NCBI GenBank assembly: GCA_029880275.1 | Contig: JAOUOQ010000043.1 | Span: 1 to 10,678 of the forward strand | DNA from: Candidatus Aminicenantota bacterium | Lineage (GTDB): Bacteria > Acidobacteriota > B3-B38 > Guanabaribacteriales > B3-B38 | Direction of reading: 5' to 3' | DNA: 10,678 bases | Shown: positions 6,260 through 10,678 of the stretch, one piece after another | How the letters are laid out: each line of letters begins with the position of its first letter | How positions within the stretch are numbered: position 1 is the stretch's first letter | Program-made: the position numbers and the translations under genes | The notes under the pieces: model-generated | Databases searched by the model: none | Told to the model about the DNA's origin: nothing | What the model saw: the letters and a program-made list of their open reading frames with translations, nothing else

Positions 6260-6958
6260 ATGAAAAGATTCACAATATGCGCACTCCTTATGTTAGCCTT
6301 TGCAGTTATCTTATGGGCGGGGGGAAAAGAATTCTGGAACAGCAAACCCTATACCGAGTGGACGGAGAAAGAGGTGGAGAAGATGCTCACCGACTCCCCA
6401 TGGGTCAAAAAATGGTATTACGACCCCAGCCGCTACTCTGCCATGCAGGCAACCGACCGTCCGGAAACCAGAGACCTGAGGGAAGCTGGCTCCATCCGTT
6501 CCGAGATGCCCACCCAGCCTTTCACACTCCTGATAGCCTGGAGCACCGCTCAGCCCTGGAAGGCAGCCGTTATGCGCAACCAGCAGCTTGCTACCGGGAA
6601 ATCCAACCCCGAACAGGAGAAGGCGTTCATTGAAGGGGAGGAGCCACTCATCAGAATCCAGGTGATGAGCACCAATCCCCGTCTCCTTAAGGGGCTCACC
6701 ACCGAACAGCTCCAGGAAAGCACCTATCTGGAGGTCAAAGGAAAAGATAAGGTGAAAATCCCCATCGCTCGCTACGCCGCCCCGGACAAGGACAACCCCA
6801 ATGTCGCCCTCTACATCTTCCCTAAGGAGTATGAGGGAAATCCGGTGCTCACACCGGAGGTTAAGGAGATATCCTTCTGCACCAAGATATCTAAAGCTGA
6901 AATCAAGGTCAAGTTCAAGACCAAGGACATGAAGGTCAACGACCAGATAGAGTGGTAA
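6260..6958 (+). CDS. Small secreted protein of unknown function with SPW motif
   Basis: The 232-residue protein starts with a clear signal peptide (basic MKR, hydrophobic 4-19, AGG at the likely cleavage). The mature N-terminus carries KPYTEWTEKEVEKMLTDSPW (29-48), then a WSTAQPWKAAVMRNQQ stretch and a long mixed beta-rich C-terminal half rich in lysine. From memory, similar secreted proteins with a W-T-E-K-E...SPW segment occur in Acidobacteriota genomes without assigned function; I cannot name a domain. No catalytic motif or lipobox is visible. The ATG at 6260 is preferred over the GTG at 6257 because AAGGGG lies 7 bases upstream of it. It is a single-gene unit between divergent and convergent neighbours. 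Confidence 0.75.
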   Translation: MKRFTICALLMLAFAVILWAGGKEFWNSKPYTEWTEKEVEKMLTDSPWVKKWYYDPSRYSAMQATDRPETRDLREAGSIRSEMPTQPFTLLIAWSTAQPWKAAVMRNQQLATGKSNPEQEKAFIEGEEPLIRIQVMSTNPRLLKGLTTEQLQESTYLEVKGKDKVKIPIARYAAPDKDNPNVALYIFPKEYEGNPVLTPEVKEISFCTKISKAEIKVKFKTKDMKVNDQIEW

Positions 6959-6984
6959 CCCCCTTGCTGGAAAGATAAAAATGG

Positions 6985-7003
6985 GGAAGGGACTCCCCCT
7001 TCC
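6985..7003 (+). repeat. Short stem-loop downstream of the SPW-motif gene
   Basis: GGAAGGG (6985-6991) and CCCTTCC (6997-7003) form a 7-bp stem with a 5-base loop, and two more G-U pairs could extend it. No T-run follows, so it is at best a weak terminator or mRNA end-protecting hairpin for the plus-strand gene that stops at 6958. No other terminator for that gene is visible in 6959-7141. Confidence 0.35.
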
Positions 7004-7093
7004 TTGCGGAGATAACAACCCTTCCCCCCGAAGAAAAAAACTATCCTTATCTAAATCAACCTTCACCTTTCTCCCCCCAATCTCTCCAGGGAT

Positions 7094-7126
7094 AAAAAAA
7101 AGCCCGGGAGGACAATCTCCCGGGCT
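7094..7126 (-). terminator. Rho-independent terminator of the TonB receptor gene
   Basis: On the minus strand AGCCCGGGAG, a 6-base loop and CTCCCGGGCT form a perfect 10-bp GC-rich stem (7126-7117 with 7110-7101). It is followed at once by a run of eight T (7101-7094, the first shared with the stem). It starts 15 bases after the receptor stop codon. GGGATA (7089-7094) and TATCCC (7133-7138) flank it as a second pairing. On the plus strand no T-run follows, so it works in one direction only. Confidence 0.93.
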
Positions 7127-7141
7127 GAGCTCTATCCCAGA

Positions 7142-10021
7142 TTAGAAGCTATAACGCACCGCAAACCTGACGGCTCGGGCACCCAGGGTGTAGGGGAAGT
7201 AGGCATCCAGGTAGTTGGCGCGGTCAACACGATCATAAGAGCGGAGCACAGGAACATTGTTAAACAGGTTGAAAATATCAACTATCCCGTGGAGCCTGCC
7301 GGGACCTAAGTCAAAGGTCTTCTCAAGCCGCAGGTCAAGGCAGTAGTAGGTGTCGTTATACTCTTCACCAGGCGTGTAAGCATCGATTTCGACTGTAGAA
7401 GAATAGTAGCCGTACCACTTGCTGGCTGGGAATACATCGTTGCGGGGGAATCCTTTGCGGGTGTTCAAGAAGCCACCCAACCTGATCCCGTAGGGGAGCT
7501 CGTAGCTGGCGGTCAGCTTCAGCATCCAGGGGATGTTATCCCCATAGATTCCGCCATCTTTCAAACCCACATCCTCCGGATAATCGATGCTCTCACCCTG
7601 CAGCCCCTTAGGCCAGTGCTGGGAAGCCCGTCCAATGGTAAGGGCCGCGCTGCCCATCCACTTGTTGCTGTAACGCTTGGTGAGAACGATATCCACCCCG
7701 CTGTACTGGGTGTAGTAATCGAAGTAGTTGGTGCGCTCATCGGCAGTATAGTCGTCGTCACCGCCCGGCTTTATCCAGTTGTACACAGTCCCGTTGTAGG
7801 TCTGCCCATCGGGTGCGGTGTAGCTGACCGATTCGGGTTCCCAGCTACTAAAGTCTATCTTATCGCTCCAGTCGGGGAGGTAATACCAAATCCAGGTGTA
7901 GTTGTCAATGTATCGGTAGTGGTAGGAGACGGTCAGAGCCAAATCTTCCATCAGCTCCCGGTCAAATCCACCCAGTATCTCCCAGGTGCGGGTAGCCCCA
8001 TATCCTGGGGCTGTGCGATATTCAGCGGCTTTGGCCATGGGGTCGGCCGGGTCATAGTTGTAATACCGCAAGGTAAGCTCATCGGGGACATCCACATGCA
8101 TGTCATCATTCAGGTCATCCCACCACCATCTGCTGTAAATACCACCGATCACATTCCCCCAACCGCCTCTCCAGGTGCTGGGCATCTCGCTGTAGCGGGC
8201 GACATTGAAGCGGACGGCAGTCTTCCCATCTCCGGTGAGGTCGTAGTTGAGACCGAAGCGGGGGTTGAAGTCCTTCCAATCGAAGTTCTTCTCAATCCCT
8301 GGGTCGTATACGCTGGCGGCATACTGATCACCAAAGAAGTTGCCTTTAACATCGTGAGCTTTCCGTCCACCCGTCGACATGTCATATCGGAAACCAACAT
8401 TAATGGAGAGCCTCTCTCGGGAGTAGGTGTCCTTGAAGTAGATGCCAGTCATGCGGATGAATTCATCATAAATCGTTTGATCCGTTAACATGTAGACGTA
8501 ATTTCTGGCGGTCCCCTCACCATAGTAGGAGATGCTCAACCCCTGCGGGTAGATGGTGATAGATGTTACCGCCGGGCGTCTGTGCTGGAAGCCGATTCTG
8601 AACTCGTGGGAACCGCCTAAGAGCTCGTCCACATAGATGTTGTTGTCGATATCAACCTCGTGCTGAGGTCTCTTGGTGTCGTAGTCATACTGAGCAGTAA
8701 ACCACAGCTTGTTGGCATCGCGGTCCCTGACGGCCTGTCGGGTGGTCAGATAAGCCATATCCTGTGGCGCCAGGTGGAAGTAACCAGAAAGGAAACCGTA
8801 GCGGATGGAGGTGAAAAAGTCGGGGTTCCAGTAGTGCTGGTCGTCAACCCGATAGTAGGGGGAGGGACCACTCTGCACATGATAGGCATCGGGGTCGTCC
8901 TGGGGGTTTGTGCCGTTGCTCCTTGAGCGGGTGGGCCAGTTCTTATCACCCCACTGGTAGTAAAAGGAGAACTGGTTGTCTTCCACCGGTCTCCAGATGA
9001 ACTTGGCGTTGAGGTTGGTGAGTTTGGTGGTCCCAAAAGCATATTCCCCTGAACCTGGGGGGTATATGACCGGGAAGTAGCGACCGATTCTGGCTTCCTG
9101 AGCCGAACCCCAGAACCACATCCTATCCCTTAGTATCGGTCCGCCGATGTCAACACCGTAGTCCATGTTTTGCTTGATTCTCATATCGTGGGGGTTCAGA
9201 CCCCGCTCCATCTCATCCGGACGTTTAGTCTGAAGGTGCTCATCAACATAGTAAAAGCCACCCTGCCCGTGGAACTCGTTGCCGCCGGTTTTGGTGACCA
9301 GGTTGACGGTTACCCCGCCGCCACCGCGGGAGGTGATGTCAAACCCGCCGGTGGTTACCTGAATCTCGGCAAAGGAGTCGAAGTTGTAGTAGGTAGGAGT
9401 GGACCCCATAGCCGCATGCTCAGTGATCAGCCCACCATCCATATGATAGAGGGTCTGACCGTCGGCCGAACCATGGGCGCCGAAGCCGGTCTGCTGACCG
9501 CTCTGGTCACCACCAACATTGGGTCGCTGAACCACCACCCCAGGGGCTTTATCGAAGATGACCCAGGGGTCGCGTGCGTTAGGGATTCCCTGCAGAACCT
9601 CTTGCCCGAAGTTGGTAGTGATCTCGCTCCTCTTGAGGTCGACCATCTCCGCCTCGGCTACCACAGTGATGGCTTCCCTTACCGCGGCTATCCTCAGATC
9701 TACATTAACGGTGGCGGTAAAGGCGGTCTTCAGCTCAACGCCCTCCCTCACAAACTTCTCGAAGCCCTCCAGCTCAAAGGTGAGGGTATAAGTTCCGATT
9801 TCCAGAGCCTTGAAGCGGTATTTCCCCGTCTCGGTGGTGTAATAGACCATGGGCGCCATGGGACCCTCAAGGGTTACCGTCACTCCGGGGAGGACAGCTC
9901 CGGTCTCGTCCTTTACCGTTCCCTCAACGGCGGCTTTAACTCCAACCTGAGCCAGAGCAAATCCACCAACAAGAGAGAAGATCATTAGAAAGGTTAACGC
10001 CTTACCCCAAACATGTTTCAT
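7142..10021 (-). CDS. Oar-like TonB-dependent outer-membrane receptor
   Basis: The 959-residue protein has a signal peptide (residues 1-24, ALA before Q25) and a carboxypeptidase-regulatory-like domain (about 30-112) with GTVKDETGAVLPGVTVTLEG and TGKYRFKALEIGTYTLTF. A TonB-box-like EAITVVA lies at 116-122. The plug domain (about 130-250) ends with SRGGGGVTVNLVTKTGGNEF (231-250). The remainder is a beta-barrel rich in Tyr, Trp and Asp that ends in AVRFAVRYSF, with the C-terminal Phe expected for barrel assembly by BAM. An acidic loop, DDLNDDMHVDVPDE (635-648), looks like a calcium-binding loop. The family imports or binds large substrates using TonB energy; in Oar-like members the substrate is usually unknown, and here no neighbour tells it. 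GGAGG lies 8 bases before the ATG. The gene has its own terminator and a long leader. Confidence 0.92.
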   Translation of the reverse strand: MKHVWGKALTFLMIFSLVGGFALAQVGVKAAVEGTVKDETGAVLPGVTVTLEGPMAPMVYYTTETGKYRFKALEIGTYTLTFELEGFEKFVREGVELKTAFTATVNVDLRIAAVREAITVVAEAEMVDLKRSEITTNFGQEVLQGIPNARDPWVIFDKAPGVVVQRPNVGGDQSGQQTGFGAHGSADGQTLYHMDGGLITEHAAMGSTPTYYNFDSFAEIQVTTGGFDITSRGGGGVTVNLVTKTGGNEFHGQGGFYYVDEHLQTKRPDEMERGLNPHDMRIKQNMDYGVDIGGPILRDRMWFWGSAQEARIGRYFPVIYPPGSGEYAFGTTKLTNLNAKFIWRPVEDNQFSFYYQWGDKNWPTRSRSNGTNPQDDPDAYHVQSGPSPYYRVDDQHYWNPDFFTSIRYGFLSGYFHLAPQDMAYLTTRQAVRDRDANKLWFTAQYDYDTKRPQHEVDIDNNIYVDELLGGSHEFRIGFQHRRPAVTSITIYPQGLSISYYGEGTARNYVYMLTDQTIYDEFIRMTGIYFKDTYSRERLSINVGFRYDMSTGGRKAHDVKGNFFGDQYAASVYDPGIEKNFDWKDFNPRFGLNYDLTGDGKTAVRFNVARYSEMPSTWRGGWGNVIGGIYSRWWWDDLNDDMHVDVPDELTLRYYNYDPADPMAKAAEYRTAPGYGATRTWEILGGFDRELMEDLALTVSYHYRYIDNYTWIWYYLPDWSDKIDFSSWEPESVSYTAPDGQTYNGTVYNWIKPGGDDDYTADERTNYFDYYTQYSGVDIVLTKRYSNKWMGSAALTIGRASQHWPKGLQGESIDYPEDVGLKDGGIYGDNIPWMLKLTASYELPYGIRLGGFLNTRKGFPRNDVFPASKWYGYYSSTVEIDAYTPGEEYNDTYYCLDLRLEKTFDLGPGRLHGIVDIFNLFNNVPVLRSYDRVDRANYLDAYFPYTLGARAVRFAVRYSF

Positions 10022-10081
10022 TACGCTTTCCTCCTTTTTTAAAATTGGGATTTTAAGATGGAAAATGAAGTAATTTAGTGA

Positions 10082-10095
10082 ACATCACCCCCTTT
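10082..10095 (-). repeat. AAAGGGGGTGATGT box, copy nearest the receptor gene
   Basis: The minus strand reads AAAGGGGGTGATGT. The ATG inside opens a 10-codon ORF (MFTKLLHFPS, then TAA), and AAGGA lies upstream of it. It shares GGGGGTGATGTT with the ribosome site of the CarboxypepD-TPR gene. Confidence 0.45.
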
Positions 10096-10167
10096 CCTTA
10101 AGTGAGAATGACAGTATGTCTCTGAAAACTTGATAATGTTATAAGAGAAGGTAAGATTATATAAGTA

Positions 10168-10182
10168 ACATCACCCCCCTTT
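10168..10182 (-). repeat. AAAGGGGGGTGATGT box, second copy
   Basis: The minus strand reads AAAGGGGGGTGATGT, one G longer than the first copy. Its ATG opens only four codons (MLLI) before TAA. Confidence 0.45.
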
Positions 10183-10330
10183 ACCTAACAGAAACGGATA
10201 ATACTTTTCTTCGCTTTACTTTTTAGACTTTAGGCTACATATACCCTGCAGAATTTACGCTCTCAGGGCAGCAAAATACTTTGGTCTTTATGTTATTGCA
10301 GGACAAAATGTAATGTGGAGTCTCGCCTCC

Positions 10331-10387
10331 CTCTTACCTTATTTTTCCCCTTGGTTTGCTTAGTTAAAATAATGCACAAGGTAAGAG
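10331..10387 (-). repeat. Long stem-loop in the receptor leader
   Basis: CTCTTACC (10331-10338) plus TTATTTT (10339-10345) pair with AAAATAA (10366-10372) and GGTAAGAG (10380-10387). This gives 15 base pairs with a 7-base bulge and a 20-base loop. An alternative pairing is a perfect 10-bp outer stem (10331-10340 with 10378-10387). On the receptor transcript no U-run follows, so it is not a terminator. It lies about 310 bases before the start codon. Confidence 0.5.
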
Positions 10388-10410
10388 AAAGCACCACTTA
10401 CTAACTAATC

Positions 10411-10422
10411 ATCACCCCCTTT
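10411..10422 (-). repeat. AAAGGGGGTGAT box, third copy
   Basis: The minus strand reads AAAGGGGGTGAT followed by GATTAG. Its ATG opens three codons (MIS) before TAG. More distant look-alikes are AAAAGGGGATGGT (10560-10572) and TTTAGGGGTGAA (10581-10592). Confidence 0.45.
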
Positions 10423-10678
10423 AACAGTACCAATAAATATTATTGTCCTTAAACTTCTCCCATTTTACCCATTATTCTTTATAAGCAAAATTTATGCCTT
10501 TTAACGCAGATATTTGTATAATTTTATAAGTTATTGTGTAATAAAGATTTAAACGCGTGACCATCCCCTTTTACTTTGGTTTCACCCCTAAATCACTCAG
10601 TATTTATCCATATATTTGAATATATATCCAAATTAATCTATTTGCTTCCCCTTATGAGCACCTAATATATTTAGCATA

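Larger units (their letters stand above)
10022..10678 (-). promoter_or_regulatory. Long gene-free leader region of the TonB receptor gene
   Basis: This stretch of 657 bases is AT-rich, with no plausible gene on either strand. It contains the receptor ribosome site GGAGG (10030-10034), repeated AGGGGGTGATG boxes, a 57-base stem-loop (10331-10387) and a smaller CCCTG/CAGGG hairpin (10244-10248, 10264-10268). I could not fix a promoter: several TATAAT-like hexamers exist (for example 10156-10161 on the minus strand) but lack convincing -35 partners. No known riboswitch consensus could be recognised. Confidence 0.5.

Noticed and set aside
6311..7066. 251-codon minus-strand frame over the SPW-motif gene
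   Set aside because: Antisense shadow; the plus-strand frame has a signal peptide, promoter and ribosome site.
7616..9988. Long plus-strand open frames (290 and 272 codons) opposite the TonB receptor
   Set aside because: Shadows of the receptor codons; they have no signal peptide, motif or initiation site, while the minus strand encodes a complete receptor.
10241..10270. CCCTGAGAGCG on the receptor strand as a thiamine riboswitch core
   Set aside because: The rest of the TPP consensus, in particular the AACCTGAT segment and the GCG-AGG end, is absent.
10351..10387. AGCAAACC in the receptor leader as a cyclic-di-GMP riboswitch element
   Set aside because: Only this short string matches; the tetraloop, the GGGACGCAAAGCC-like part and the GGTAG segment are missing.

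Overview
The window reads as a chromosomal segment from a Gram-negative bacterium of the Acidobacteriota type, possibly Candidatus Aminicenantia. This placement is inferred from gene families only. They are a VWFA-related protein of the acidobacterial kind, an Oar-like TonB-dependent receptor with an N-terminal carboxypeptidase-regulatory-like domain, secreted TPR proteins, and a short secreted protein with an SPW motif. Coding DNA is of middling GC and the intergenic DNA is very AT-rich. I see no mobile element, CRISPR array, tRNA or rRNA.

Layout. (1) Bases 1-517, minus strand: the N-terminal 172 codons of a hydantoinase A/oxoprolinase family enzyme with a TTG start, running off the left edge. 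(2) Bases 518-819: a divergent AT-rich intergenic region with a clear extended -10 promoter firing rightward, alternative short hairpins and a possible 14-codon leader ORF ahead of the hydantoinase gene. (3) Bases 820-5071, plus strand: two exported proteins in probable operon order, a VWA-like protein with a degenerate metal site and a metzincin-type zinc protease fused to about twelve TPRs. They are separated by a 67-bp gap holding a 9-bp inverted repeat. (4) Bases 5104-6039, minus strand, converging on the protease gene: an exported protein with a carboxypeptidase-regulatory-like domain followed by five TPRs. (5) Bases 6040-6259: a compact divergent promoter region. (6) Bases 6260-6958, plus strand: a small secreted protein of unknown function. 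(7) Bases 7094-10021, minus strand: a 959-residue TonB-dependent receptor ending in a textbook intrinsic terminator. (8) Bases 10022-10678: no gene, but the leader of the receptor gene carries repeated AGGGGGTGATG boxes and a long stem-loop.

How the parts fit. Apart from the hydantoinase, every protein has an export signal, so the window is a cell-envelope locus: an outer-membrane uptake receptor, surface or periplasmic TPR scaffolds, a zinc protease and a VWA-like partner. A shared pathway is not proven. The most unusual items are the metzincin-TPR fusion next to a metal-site-less VWA protein, and the repeated Shine-Dalgarno-like boxes in the long receptor leader.
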